In this document: piece after piece, positions 9,412 through 22,600 of the stretch
Layout of the letters: every line of letters begins with the position of its first letter
Numbering within the stretch: the stretch's first letter is position 1
Assembly: GCA_004335835.1 (NCBI GenBank)
Contig: RWJK01001277.1
Span: forward strand, 20,012-84,011
Length of the DNA stretch: 64,000 nucleotides
Direction of reading: 5' to 3'
Source: Scenedesmus sp. ARA3
Lineage: Eukaryota > Chlorophyta > Chlorophyceae > Sphaeropleales > Scenedesmaceae
Made by a program: the position numbers and the translations under genes
Notes under the pieces: model-generated
Seen by the model: only the letters and a program-made list of their open reading frames with translations
Database searches by the model: none
Told to the model about the DNA's origin: nothing

Positions 9412-12400
9412 TCATCCACTCACCCATGCAGCATCTGCAGCTCCAGAGCTCGCGCCTGCAGCAGCTGTGGCCATATACGCATACTTGCCATCCACCTTCA
9501 CTGCCGGCGCCAGCCCAGTGCCGGAAGCAACCAGCCCCTCACTGCTGAGCTTCATGTTGCTCTTGAACTTCTGCGCAAGCGCCTTCTCTGCTTGCCGTGC
9601 CTCTTTACCCATTGCGAAGGCTGCTGCATTGCCCTTCTCAAGTTCAGCGAGTGCTGTCTTGATCTGGCTGACTAGGAAGGCATCACGGTCTGTGAAGAAG
9701 GAGGTGGCGCGGCCGCGTGTGCCTGCACGGCCCGTGCGGCCTGCGAGATGGGCAGGGTAGCACAGGCAGTTGCCGCAACACGTGTGGTGAGTATGGGTAC
9801 TTACGGGTAATCAGAAACAGCGGGTGCTGAAACGCGAGGGCATTGGCAGTGCATGATGATGATGCAGCAGTCCGCGAACCAAGAACAGAACACCCACAAA
9901 GAAGGCAGTTTGGTCTGCTGTAATGTGAATGCACGTGCAAACTCTGCAGCGCTGCCGCCACAGCGCCTCTCACCGATGCGGTGCACGTAGTCCTCGAATG
10001 CGCGCGGCAGGTCCATGTTGATGACGTGGCCCACGTCCTTCACGTCCAGCCCTCTGCTGGCAACGTCTGTGGCGATGAGCACGCGCACAGTGCCTGCACT
10101 GAAGTCCTTCAGCGCGGCCTCGCGCTCATACTGCAGCAGCAACAGATGCAGATGCACCAGGCAGGGAGAGCCAGCGTTGTAGCGCAGCGCTGTTGACAGC
10201 ACAGTATGGCAGTACGGGGGTTCAGCAAACCTAATGCGTTTGATGTGCCACTGCCAGTGCCAAACCCTGCATGCTGCCAAGCATGCTGCCAAGCACACAG
10301 ATAAGGGCCCCCACTGCCAGCACCCGCAACATTGCGCTGCTCCGCGGTTCCCAGGGAAGGGGCCACAGCTGCAAGCCACTGCCTGCTGCTGCCGCAGCGC
10401 ACCTGCGACAAGCCGCCGTGCAGTGCTGCTGCTGGCACGCCCTCCGCTGCCAGCGCCTGCGCGACCTCATCGCAGCGGTTTTTGCGCTCCACAAACACGA
10501 TGGTCAGCGGCATGGGCGGCCCGCCCTCACGCGTCGATCGCTCCATTTCGTCCTGCATTGGCAATCAAGCGCAGCAAGGGGCAGGCAACAGACTTGTCAC
10601 GGACGAGGCCGCGACAGCCACAACTGTACCCTTTCCCAGCACACCACAGCAGCATCAACAGGTACTACTGACAACCAGGCGCAGCGACAATTCTGCAGCT
10701 GTCGCAACCCTTCCCATAATACACGTTCCCGCAGCGCACCTGCAGCAGCGCCGCCAGCAGCTCCAGTTTCTGCCCGTCCGTGGTTCGCTCCAGACCCTGC
10801 GCCACGTTGGCGGTGGGCACACTGACGCGCCCAATCTTGACCTTGACTGGGTTGTTGAGGTACTGCGAGCTCAGCGCCTCGATCTCCTTGGGCATGGTGG
10901 CACTGAACAGCAGCGTCTGGTGCGGCGTGGGCAGGCTCTGCAAACGGAAGGCAAGGAGCAAGACATGCAATATGAGAAGGGCACAAAGCCAGGGAATGAG
11001 ACTGCGTGAGCAAGCATGGTTGCGCAGGTACAACATTGGAAGAGCGGGCTGGGCTTGTAGGTTGAGGTACCTGCTGCTTTGACTCTCCTCCGCCGCACAG
11101 AACGCTCGTCACTGCTGCGTGCTACTGTGACCTCCTGGTAACTTGGGGTTACTCCCTTCGGATGTACCAGTGCAACCGCTGCTAAAGGCCGCTGCTTCCT
11201 TCAGCTGCTTGCGCATGCATAGCCAGTATGCCTCTCACCTGCAGCACCTCCCGGATCTGGGGTTCGAAACCCATGTCCAGCATGCGATCTGCCTCATCCA
11301 GCACCACATAGCTTACGCGCCCCAAGTTTGTGTTGCCCTGCTGCAGGTGGTCAATGAAGCGGCCAGGTGTGGCCACCACCACCTCCACTCCTCCCAGCAG
11401 CTCCCGCCGCTGCTCCTGCATGCCTACACCACCCACTACAATGCAGCTGCGCACGCTGCGGCTGCTGCTCAGCGCAAACGCGCGCACTTCCTTGTCAATC
11501 TGCTGCGCCAGCTCGCGCGTCGGCGCTAGCACCAGCGCCATAGGGCCGTCACCCGGCCGCAGGCGGGGCTGCTGCAGGCAATGCTGGATCATTGGGATCG
11601 CGAAGCTGGCTGTTTTGCCGCTGCCAGTTTCTGCGCAGCCCAGGATGTCCCGGCCTGACAGCGCCACTGGCACCCCCTGCGCCTGGATGGGCGTGGGTGT
11701 TTCGTACTTGTGGTGCTTGATGTCTGAGATAATGTTTTCGTGCAAATTCTGCAGCATGAAGCGCAGGAGCAATGCAAGGTTAGCGGCACAGATAGAACAT
11801 ACGCAGCAGTAGCGTAAGCTGCAGGGAAACGAGGATGCGCTTCCAGGCTGGTGCAAATGGCTGTGCTAGCAGCCCGTGACATCAACGTGACTGCTTTGAT
11901 CTGCAAATGGGCTGCATGATGCTGATGCTTGAGGTTTGGTTGGTGTAGGATGTACAGAATGGTATGTACTTGCACAGCAACTGCTGTGGCGTGCAAGAGC
12001 CAGATAATGGTGCTGGGCAGCACCAGCTGCTTGCAGGACACTGCTGCCCACTAGATCTGAATTGTCAACCTACAACGCTTGTAAACAGGCTAGAGGGGCA
12101 GCATGCACAACAGCCTAACAACAACTTCCACGATGCACGCTTGCTGCTGCATCTGCGCACCATGTCTATGAAACTCTCTATTGGCGCTGCTGCTGGTGGC
12201 TGGCCCTCAGGGACTTCCACGTCCACGTTGAGCCTCTGCCTGATGTCTGCTATCTGGTCATCGTCCAGCTTCTGCACACGCTCTGATGGCTGCCAGTTGC
12301 CCAGAACGGCCTCAGGGGGCGGCCCTCCCCCACCCCGCCGTGAGGAGGAGCCCCGTGAGTCTAAGTGGCTGGCGCTGGGAGTACGTGTCATTGTTCGGGG

Positions 12401-12556
12401 CTCATCACGGCCCCAGCCACCGCCTCTGCTGCCCTCCCTCTCCTTGTCGAAGCTGTTCAGGTTGCCATGGGAGGAAGACCGTGCCCCAGAGCTCAGGCTG
12501 CTGCTGTTCCCGGCATCACCTCCACCACCCCGAAGGTGTGGTGGAACATACGGCAT
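9412..12556 (-). CDS. DEAD-box ATP-dependent RNA helicase, DED1/DDX3-like
   Basis: Six exons join with consistent phase: 12556-12161, 11748-11239, 10937-10740, 10552-10403, 10130-9974 and 9740-9412, about 579 aa. The start [13 protein letters not shown] has the YVPPHLR motif known from DED1/DDX3 proteins, followed by a Gly/Ser/Arg-rich arm. All core motifs are visible: Q motif TPTPIQAQG, motif I AETGSGKT, Ia PTRELAQQ, Ib [48 protein letters not shown] and VI HRIGRTGRAG (split by the intron after 9974). It should unwind RNA with ATP, most likely in translation initiation or mRNP remodelling. The stop follows AAWVSG, where ATGG|GTGAGT also looks like a donor, so a further 3' exon cannot be excluded. 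It is transcribed away from the PHF5A gene 574 bp away. Confidence 0.93.
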
Positions 12557-13130
12557 GTGTTCGGTTGCTGTCAAAGATCAGAGCGCTGGGCGAGGTGATC
12601 GCGTCGCACTGCAGTTCAGTTGTGAGTGGGCGTTTTGCAGTCGTGGTCAGAAGCTTGTGGAGACTGGTGTTTATGACACTGGATCAACTGTAGTTTTGAC
12701 CCACTGGGTCACCTTGAGGGTGAAGGCAGCAACAGCAGCAGTAGCAGTCACTGACACTGTTGCAACACGGAAAGGCAGGGTAAATCCTTTCTATAGTGAT
12801 CGATCAGCCTTCTGTCCACATTGCTGTTGTCGAAGTTTTCTGACGAAGGCTCCACCCTCTGTGTTGCTGCTATTGCTGCTTCTGCCTCAGCAAGTAACTT
12901 CTGCACCGTGTTTGCGCCCAGCTGTAAACGTAACGAGTATTTTGATACAACTGAGAGTTCACATCAGCTGCACCAGCTCGCGATAGGCGCTGCTTGAGAG
13001 CTAACCTGCTCAGCTGGGCAGAAGCTTTTGCTTGGGGATTGGACTCTGGCAGAAGGAGAGCTACAGGCTGAGCTTGGGCTGCGGGCCTGTTGCAGAGCCT
13101 TGACAGGCAACTTTAGGTGCCGGCAGCAGC
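12557..13130. promoter_or_regulatory. Divergent intergenic region helicase / PHF5A
   Basis: 574 bp separate the helicase start codon (minus) from the PHF5A start codon (plus). Both 5' UTRs and both promoters must lie here or in upstream introns. No specific box was identified. Confidence 0.5.
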
Positions 13131-14413
13131 ATGGGTGAGCTGCGCATGGCATGCTGATGGTCTGTCTGGTGCAGCAGGCATGGCAACGCCTCATGTATTC
13201 CTGGTGTTGTACCCCATACCTGCTGCACTGCTGCAGCCTCACAAGGAAGTGCTGCTTCCACTAACACAGCCGCATTGCACCGGCAATGGCTGATGAGAGC
13301 CTTCTGACTTTGCCGACTGTGCCTGTGTGGTGCTGCTGCTGCCTGATGCTCATGCATCCTTGCAGCGAAGCATCATCCGGATCTCATCATGTGCATGAAG
13401 CAGCCAGGCATAGGTGAGACAAGGAGCAGTGTTGCGCAGTTCTGTGCAGCAGTGCCTGCAGAATGTGTGTTTCAGTAATGCCTGTGTGTGCATCACCTGC
13501 GCTGCAGCACCTTCATGTGAACAGGAAAATCTTGCAGATGTAATCCTGACCGTCCCAGCTTTGCAGCACGGTTGCCACAGCTGTGACGTACGCGCCATGT
13601 CTATTCACAGTCAGTGCAGGGAATGTCGCTGTTCATCTGCACACAGCCATTGCCTCGCACTGCCACATGAACGCCATTGCACCTCCCCTCCCTGCCAGAT
13701 CTCACGCTCCTGCTGATGCTCCCGGTGCTCATGCAGCCATCGGCCGCCTGTGTGAGAAGTGTGACGGCAAGTGCCCCATCTGCGACTCATATGTGCGGCC
13801 CGCCACGCTGGTGCGGGTGTGTGATGAGTGCAACTATGGCAGCTATGAGGGCCGCTGCGTCATCTGTGGAGGAGTGGGTGTGTCAGACGCCTACTACTGC
13901 AAGGAGTGCACGCTGCAGGAAAAAGACGTGAGTGGGCGATGGCACGATTGCCACACTGGCTGTGCATTGCAGGGAGCTGTGGGATGCGGCTTGCAGACAG
14001 TTTAAGCAGCAAAGGGTTTGGGAATGCTTCAGCAGCGCAGCGTAACGGCTTGGCTGCGGTATGTTGCAGCTGTGCCGCTCCGTGCTGCACGCCTTTGCTG
14101 CTGGCTTCAAGCTCTGGCTGCACATGCTGATATAGAACTTGTGTAAGCACTGCCATGCTGCAAAACACAAGCACGCTGTTCTGAAGAGTGGTGCATGTTA
14201 CTTTTGCCGTGTTATGCGTGCAAAGGCGCTCGCTCATGCTGTGTCAGACGTCACATCTGGGCTTGCCTGACATGCTGTGTTGCTTGTGCTGCTGCACTGC
14301 CGCTGGCTGCTGCTGCGCCACAGAGAGACGGCTGCCCCAAGATCATCAACCTGGGTTCAGCCAAGACAGACTTGTTCTATGAGCGGAAAAAGTATGGCTT
14401 CAGAAAGCGGTAG
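13131..14413 (+). CDS. PHF5A: PHD finger-like splicing factor PHF5A / Rds3 (SF3b 14b)
   Basis: Four coding exons: 13131-13134 (only ATG G), 13366-13413, 13737-13927 and 14324-14413. Phases match and give exactly 110 aa, the length of the human and yeast-type family. The product is a small zinc-binding knot protein of the SF3b complex of the U2 snRNP that helps shape the branch-point adenosine pocket. The sequence has the family start MAKHHPDLI, many CxxC pairs ([32 protein letters not shown]) and the conserved end [15 protein letters not shown]. Against the family pattern LIxCRKQ, this copy reads LIMCMKQ, an Arg to Met change. The start exon carrying four coding bases was chosen because ATGG|GTGAGC plus CAG|CGAAGCAT restores MAKHH precisely. 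Confidence 0.97.
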
Positions 14414-15213
14414 CAGCAGTGGCGTAGCTACAGCAGTGATGGATGGCACATGCTGCTGCCCGAGCAGTCAACGCTTTCAGTTCACCTATGCCGGCAGCCA
14501 GCGCAGCACTCAGCGTGAGCAGTGGCAAGCTGGCAGCACGTTTGTCGCTGTTATGTGTGTTGCATCTAAGGCACTGCCTGCCATGGCATGTGCTGCAGCA
14601 CCACATGTGCAGCGGTAGTGCAGTCAACGCTGTGGCACATCAGCAGTTTTACGGCTACGGTGCCCATATGTCGTACAGCAAGGAGTTTGCACTTTGGACA
14701 GGGCGCCCTTGATCACAGCTCCTCAGGCTCATCAGGCTACTGCAAGTTTGTTCTGTTTGATATGTGTGTGTTGGCAGAGCGCGGCTGTTGCTGCCGGTAC
14801 TCAACTAGTTGGAGCTTTGGAGCTTTTTCTGCAGCTGAAACATGCTGTCAGCTTCACTGGTAACGCATTTTTAAATGACACATCGTACATTGCTCACATG
14901 CTTCTGGATTATCAAGTGCTGCTGACACTATCAGAAGCAGTGTGGTATCACCGTGACAAGTGCCTCAGGCCAAGTGCTCAGGCAACCAATCACACAGAGG
15001 CAGGGTGTTGATTCAACACCACGTTTGAACGCAAGACGCGGCGAGGGTGACAGAACCACTCAACTGCCCATAACGGGAACAGTCTACAATCCACAGGCTG
15101 CCATAGGGGCGCCCCTATCGCCGGGGAGCCCAAATGCTACACCTGCAAAGTGCACTGCACTGCTGCTGCGCCAGCTGGGGTGTACTGCAGGGGCGAGCTG
15201 GCCCGCAATGCAC
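14414..15213. other. Convergent 3' region PHF5A / prefoldin
   Basis: About 800 bp between two genes that end facing each other. It is expected to hold both 3' UTRs. No exon, repeat array or RNA gene was recognised. Confidence 0.5.
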
Positions 15214-16203
15214 TCAAGCGCCCAACGCTGCCAGCTGCCTGACTGCCTCTGGGTGTGCTTTCATGAGCTCCTGCATCTCTGCCTCTGTCGCGCGGATGGC
15301 CTTGTCTGCGTGCTCCTTCTGCTGCAGCAGCTTCTTGCCCTCGTCCTGCGAGCCCTTGATGTCATCTTTGAGCTCATCCACCACCTGCTGCATCGGCGCC
15401 ATGAAGTACCTGCAGCATGTAGTTCAAGATGACGCAGCAAGGACGATTCAGCACACGCCAGGCAATGTGTGTGGGTAATGCAGGTTGATCAAGCAGTGGA
15501 GCAGCAGGGGGCAAGGAAAAGCCAGTAGGTGTGTACACTGAAGCCGGTGCGTAGGCGCTGGCAAGCAGCTGCAGCCAACATGTAAATGGCCCCGCAAAAC
15601 TGCACTTACACAACAGCCTTGCTGCAATGGCAGCAGCACAGGTGCGCAGGGCAAAATGCAGTAGACCCTGCACATTTTTCACGCCACTGTGCACTGTTGG
15701 TGCACTGGGCGTTGCAGCAAGTCAGCAGGCACTCACGCTTTGCCGACTTGCTTGTACATTGGTACGCTGCTAGACATGCTGGACAGCTCCTGCAGTGTTA
15801 GCTCTGACCGCTTTGTGCTGACCATTGCTCGCTGTAGCTGCTGCTGCACCTGCACACGCATATGAAGTGGCCGGCGCACATTCATTGTGAACGACAGCAA
15901 GTGATTTAGAGACAGAAGCAGCGGTGTGTAGCTTTTTGTTGATAGAGGATAGTTGTGCCAGCGATGCTACGCCTGGACAGGCGATTATGTTGCAGTGGCA
16001 GAAGCGCAGCAGTTGGCAGTCTGTAGAGTGGGCGAACTATGTCATGCCAGGGCTGCATGGGGGCCGCAGTGTCAAACCAAAAGTCACGGTCACAAGCATC
16101 CCATCACACTCACTGCTTGCTGAAAACTGATGTTCATGGCCAGCTTCTCCTGCAACTCAATGAAGGGCTGCAAGTCCTCCTGCTGCCTCTTCTCTTCCGG
16201 CAT
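15214..16203 (-). CDS. PFDN1: Prefoldin subunit 1
   Basis: Three exons, 16203-16114, 15849-15737 and 15409-15214, with matching phases give 132 aa (family about 120-130). The protein begins MPEEKRQQEDLQPFIELQEK. It contains the beta-hairpin region between two coiled-coil helices (RSELTLQELSS and MYKQVGKAYFMAP) and ends in a long helix with EMQELMKAHPEAV. The MYKxVGK-YFM segment corresponds to the conserved MYEGVGRMF-type hairpin of subunit 1. Prefoldin is a cytosolic hexamer that hands nascent actin and tubulin to the CCT chaperonin. The gene is divergent from CFAP57, 476 bp away. Confidence 0.88.
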
Positions 16204-16679
16204 GCTTGCTGCTCTGATCCCAGTCGAAGAATATAAGGTGTATAAAGCGGCACTTGACCAGCGATCTTAGCAACGACTGCCTCTGCGTTGAACGCGGCGG
16301 GCTGCGAGGTGATTTAAATTGATGGGTATACTGCGCCTGAGCAGTGAATGGCATACAAGGACGTGCGAAATTCAGCAAACGATACACAGAAGGAGAGTAC
16401 CAGGTGTGGTGCAAAACGTAAACCAGGGTTTGTGGGGTTACGCTGTCAAGCCAGGCTGGGGCCTTACGGCACGATGCGATGGCAGCAAAGCTTACAACGC
16501 GCTTTACTTCACTGATTCAAGCACTGATGATGGTTTCTGCTCGAAACACCGGGACCAGCCATGCTCCAGCATCTAGCAGTTGACTGGGACCAGCTGTGAT
16601 TGCTGGTGCAATGAAGGCAGTGCTTGTGAACGCTGGGCAGCTGACGTTGAAGTGAAAACTTTACTTAAGAGCCTCTGGG
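16204..16679. promoter_or_regulatory. Divergent intergenic region PFDN1 / CFAP57
   Basis: 476 bp between two start codons on opposite strands. This is a shared upstream region for a tubulin-folding chaperone subunit and a ciliary gene, and co-expression during ciliogenesis is a plausible inference. No binding site was identified. Confidence 0.5.
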
Positions 16680-19600
16680 ATGGCCATGGAGGCCAGACAG
16701 GCTCGTGATGGTGCCATCATCGCCCCCAGGTCTGCTCAGAGCGGTGCAGATGGCAGTGCTGGCAGTGCTTGCATGATGTGCTTTGACAACTGCTATGGAC
16801 CATGCTCGATGCTTGCCTGCTGCTGCAGTTTTGCGTATGGATTTTCCACCAGCATCCAGGGCAATGTGTGCCACCTGGAGGGCCAGAAGCTGCTGTACCC
16901 AGCGGGGCAGTTCTTTGCTGTCATGGGCACACATGCAGATGACGGAAAGGTGCAGACACAGAGCAGCGACAGTGCGCCACCCTTGAAATATGTGTAGCTG
17001 CTGCTTCCTGATAGCATTGCGCCATTCTGGATGTCTTCCCTACCTGCATGCGGAGGCAGCCCTTGTTTGCACATGCAATGAGCAGCACTATTTGCGTAAG
17101 AGCAGCATGCTGACAACATGAAGTTGCACTTGGTTGATGCAGGCAACATTCATTGCCAGCCACCCATCAGTCAAGGCAGTGCGTGGGTTGCGGCTGGCCG
17201 GCAACAAAAAGTATCTGGCAGCAGTTGAGCAGACGTTTGATTATGAAGCTCAGCAGGTGGGCACACACTCGCCGCATGATCACGGGTGTTATGCAGCTCT
17301 GCTGCTTGCAGGACGTTACGTAATCCTGTATAGGAGACAGCTGTTATGCAGTAGAGCTGTACCAACTACAGGCAGCCTGCAGGATAGGTCATGGCTGCAA
17401 TCCTTGCCTGCAGCAGCAGGGCCATGCCCTCACCCCTTTGTGTCTCGATGTGTCTGTCCGCCGCTGTGCAGGTGTCAGTGTACAGTGTACCAGCAGAGAA
17501 ACACCTCCGCACTATTACTCTGGACAGGCAGCACACACATGCCACAACAGTAGTTGGGTTGAGCTTCAGGTGGGTGTTGTGCTCAATAGCAGGCTCCGCC
17601 TAACCAGCGGCAGCAGAAGGCCTGCGCGACTGCCATTTGGTGCAGAGAGAGTACTTCAGCAGTTTGAGACAGCTGAACTCCTGAGCTGTGGCCTAACCTG
17701 CAGCTGGTTGGTCGGCCTGCTGCCATGCTGCTGCAGTGGGGATGCCAAGCTGCTGCTGGTTGCTGCTGGGGAGCCTGATTACTCCATCATGGTGTGGCGC
17801 TGGTACAGCAGCAAGGTGAGCAACCTGTGCCCATGCACAGTTGTTACCTGGACTGTACAAGCAGCAACGCGTCGAGCACCACTGTGTGCTGTCTTTTGCC
17901 AGTTCTTGTTAGCAAGCCGCCAGTTTGGCGATGTAAAGCAGTCACAGCAAACATGCTGCCCTTGCTATGCTGACCTCTTCTTACGCTGCTGACTCGCAGC
18001 TGGCGCTGGTGATCACACCAGAGCTCCCAGTGTGCTGTGCTGCATTCAACCCATGGGATGACAGCCTGCTGGCCATTGCTGGGCCCCACAACGTGCGCAG
18101 CTACCGCTTGGACCTTGTCACATCAATTGCAAAGCCCAACAACCTGCTGATGCTGGTGAGGACGCACCAGGCTGCTAGAGTTGATCAGCAGCCTCGGCAG
18201 GGGCAGGGGGATTGCAGGAACACAGCAGACAGGGCCGGGGCAGTGTGTGTGCTGTCTTTTGCAAGCTGCATGCCGCTTTGGTGCACGAAGCAGGTGCAGC
18301 TGAGGCCTGCATGTGAAAGCAGCATCCTGCAAGGCATTTTAGACGCGTGGCTTTGCACTTTGCGCTGGAACACGCTGTATAGCACTTTCCTGTGTGACAT
18401 TGTTGCTTGCAGGACCATAGCGGCAGCATTGCCGTCACCTGCATCGCCTACCTTGTTGGTGGTATGCTGGCAGTTGGCACCAGCACAGGCCGCATCATGG
18501 TCTACTCTGAAACAGGCCTAGTAGCCAGCATGGACATCAGCACAGCAGCAGACAGCCCAAACAACAGCAGCAGCGGCAGCAGTCAACAGCAGCATGGCCC
18601 TGCAAGCCAGGCGAGAAGCAGGCCAAGCAGTCAAACAGGGGCAGTAGTGGCACCACGGCTGCCACACTCTGCAGCTGTGAACGGGGTGCAGGCACTGGTT
18701 CAGCGAGGCCGCGGGTTCATTGCAGCTGGCAGCATGTGGGATGTGTATTTGTTTGACCCATCGGGAGCCACTTCAAAAAGGTGAGGCAAGCTTTGCTGTG
18801 AGCAACAGTGCGCACACAGCAGCCCTGCATTTCAGGACTTGTGTATAAGCAAAGCCACTGCCTCACATCAACCCAATTGACTTGCATGCTCAACATCTGA
18901 GCTGCATGTGCGCTATTTGTTGCTGTCTGCCACACAGGGCTGGTGGGCCAGATGTGTTTGGCATGACCAGGTGCTTCTCGTTTGCAGCAGCAGTCGGCTG
19001 CAGCAGCCAGCTTAAGCTGAACCCAGCCAGTAGCACAGTGGTGACATTCAGCAACACAAGCAGCAGCATTGAAAACAGCAGCAGCGCTCTTGCAGCTGAT
19101 GCGCGGGTACTTGGCCTATCTGTCTCAGTAACTGAGGACCACGTTGCACTTACAACAGCAGCCGGCAAGCTGCTTCTGCTAGATGTAACAGCTGCAGCTG
19201 CATCGGAGGATGAGGCAGCAGCGGCTGCAGCAACAGCAACAGCTGCAAGTGCTGTTGCTGGCGGCAGTGATGCGGAGGCTGCAGCTGGCTCACCACCAAC
19301 AGACAGTTTATCTGGAGCTGAGTCAGAGTTTGACCCAGCAGTAAGTCTGCAATTGTGTGCCCTCGCTATTGTGTCTCAGGCATTGCGTGCAGGCTGAGTG
19401 ACTGCTGTGACATGCCACATCCAAATGCTCGGTGCTTTGTGTACTGTCGTGGAACTTGCAGACCCTGTCTGCATGGCAGCACACCTGTGTGTATTTCACA
19501 TACTTTGACCTTCATTGTCCCGACATGTGCAGGACCCCAACCCAAGTGGCTGGCAAGTGTTGTGTGCTGGCTTTCCTTCAGCGCGTGTGGTAGGCTTGGA

Positions 19601-22600
19601 TGCCTGCCTGCACCTGCCTCTGCTGCTGGTTGTGAGCGAGGACAGGTGTGCGCTCTGTCCTGTCACAGCTGTGAACCGTTGGCTTACTAAGCTTGCTAGC
19701 GTGATCCGTGTGCACATCACACTATGTACTTGCAGATGGCACGGCTGTATGCAATGCAATGCATGGCACATAGTCCAGGGAGTTGTTTAAAAAGTATTGA
19801 ACTCGTGCGCCGTGAAACCAAGGTGTTTGATGCTTCGTGTGCTTTACTGTATTCAACGCTGCGCTGCTGCAGATTTGTGCGCGTGTGGGACTGGGTGCGC
19901 AGGACGCGCGTGGCTGCAAGGCACGTGCCAGACGAGCAGCCGCTGTGCTGTGCGCTGCACCCGTCTGGCTTCATGGCGGCCCTGGGCAGCAGCGAAGGCC
20001 TGCGCACTTACTACATCCTCAGGGTGAGCGATGCAAGCTTTTTTGCTCGCCTGTGACTGCATCAAAGCAATTGCAGTGCAGAAAGTTGAGCTGCAGCAGG
20101 ATGGCAAAGAATCCAGTGCAACGTGCCCACTGCTGTGTCGTATGAATTTGTTGTGCGCTGTCTGTTACTTCTATGCGTCCACGCAGCGCGAGCTGCTGCC
20201 AGTGGTGGACCTGCCAGTGGCCAAGTGCAGTGTCGCGCGCTACAGCCATGGGGGCGCCTTGCTGGCCGCAGTAGGCCGCACAAACGCAATCGTCATCTAC
20301 CCAGCATACTATGGCGCTGGAGGCGGCGCCAGCGGAGGCAGCCCACCAACCGGAGGCAGCAGCAGCCACTATGCGCAGCGCAGCAGCGCCGGGGACAGCG
20401 GCCGCGGCAGCGGCGGGTATTCCTCCGCAGCAGCAGCTGTCGCAGCATCTGGCATTGGCACTGACGGCGCGTGCGTGATGCGGCCGCTGTTTGTGCTCAA
20501 GGCGCATGTGAGCACTGTGACGGATCTGGTGTTCAGTGGGGATGACAGGCGGCTCGTGAGCAGCGGCGCTGGCGGTGCGGTGTACTTCTGGGACATGTCA
20601 ACGGGTGCCAGGCTGATGGAGCTGGAGTATGTGGACAAGCAGTGCGTGTACTATACAGGTGGGTGATATCGGCGCATTGCCATGTGCGGGCTGGGTGGCA
20701 CTGGCAGTTGCAGCAGCAGGGCTGGCTTGGAGGAGTCTGCATGTCTGCCGCAGGGTGCCACAATGCACAGCTGCACAGTGCAATCCTTGCATGGTGTGCA
20801 GTAGGCTGTATGCAGATGCTAGGCTGCTGCGTGTACAGGTGGTGAGTGGGTGGTGACGAATTTGGCTGACACTGCCTTGCACTGTGCTGCCTTGATGTGT
20901 TCTCCACTGCAGCCTGCTACAACGACAGGCATGCTGCTGCTGTGGTGCGCACCATGGACGGCCGAGTGCAGCACATCCAGGTACAAAGGCCAGCAGCAGT
21001 TTTGAGTGCCTTGCTCTGATGCCTGCTGCCCTTGAACTGCATGCAGTGCGCAAGTGGCGGTGCTACCTGCACAGCAGGCCGTACATGGCATCATCTTGGT
21101 TTAATCATCTTGCTGGCATGCAGCACCCTTGCATCACGCAACATCTGCTCTTATCGCTTCTGTTACATGCACGCGTTGCAGGATGGGCAGCTGGCGTATG
21201 AGCTGGCAGGCCTAGGCAACGACGCATCACCCATGGCCATCACTGGGGATGGTAGGGTAGTGCTCGCCTGCACAAACAGGGGCAGCATCATCAGCATTGC
21301 TTGGCCCAAGGACCCAGAAGCAGCGGGCCGCAGGCAGCAGGAGGAGCAGCAGCAGTCACGAGCAGCAAGCAATGGCGCAATGCCTGCAGATACAGCAGCA
21401 GGCATGGAAGATGTGCATGCAGCAGCGGGTAGTCATGCTGCCCAGGCCATGAAGCACCTCTCTGTGCAAGTCGGATCAGGGCCCCTGCTGTCCCCTAGGG
21501 CCTCTGGCTACGCAGCAGCAGCAAAGACACCTGGCAGCAGCTTGTCGGCAAGGACGCCTCACACCGCCAAAACACCCCATGGGGCAGCAGCTTCTGCCCG
21601 CACGCCTGGCAGTTGGCGCGCTGCAAACAGCCCTTCCTTTGCTGCTGCCACCCACCACCCTGGCAGTGACCCACAGCAGCCACAGCATCATCAGCAGCAG
21701 CTTCACGTTGTGCTGGACACCCCAGGTACACCCGCTGACCAAGCAAATGCCTACAGCGAGCTCACATCGCCTGGGCCTTTATCACCTGGCCCCTTGTCGC
21801 ATGCGCCTGCATCACCCAGCAGGAGCATCAGGGCCTGGCCTGCAGCTGAGGAGGGTGCAGCAGCTGCGGCTGTAACACCAGGGCATGGCAGGATGAAGGA
21901 GTACAGGCTGCACAGCAGCAGGATAACAGCAATCAAGGTGCTGCACACTGCAGGAGTGGTGTTCACTGCAAGGTAGGTAATACGCTGCTGCTGCTGCTGC
22001 TGCTGCGTGCAATGGGGGCGGCTGGCTGGGTGCAATAAACAGACTCTGCGTTGTTGGCCACATGCATTCTCAACAGTGAGGCTGTTGTGGTTGCAAGCAG
22101 CTGCAGTCCCATGTGTTACATGCGTTGCCACTTTGACAGAACTGGAACACACTGGAACACACTTGCCTGCAACCACCAAACCAACAAATTTCAGCGTACT
22201 GCCCAAAACTTGTCCCCATGCAGTGTTGATGGCCTGGTGATGATGAGCAGCTTGACACTGGTGCTGGATGGCATCCTCACCGAGCCGCCACCACTTGCCC
22301 TACCACCTTCAGCAACAGCAGCAGGCTCTGCCGCAACAGCAGTTGCAGCAGCTATGTCGCTTGGCTCAGGTGAGAGACACCGCATGCTATGGAACTTGAA
22401 ACCTGCAGCCTCTGGCATCCTGCTGTCAGCGTGATGGGGCAAAGCACCTGCATGCACTTGTGCCAACTACATGCTACCAGCGGAGCAGCTGTAGTGTGCC
22501 GCGATCAGCAGGGGAGTGATTGTACATAATGCCCAGTTGGCTGCTGCGCTGCTGCAGGGCTGACGGCTGCCAGCCTGGGGGCGCTCGTGCCTGCTGGGGG

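Noticed and set aside
9400..9425. Helicase continuing through the donor-like ATGG|GTGAGT at its stop
   Set aside because: No downstream exon with matching phase and plausible sequence was found, so the TGA at 9412-9414 was kept as the end with a caveat.
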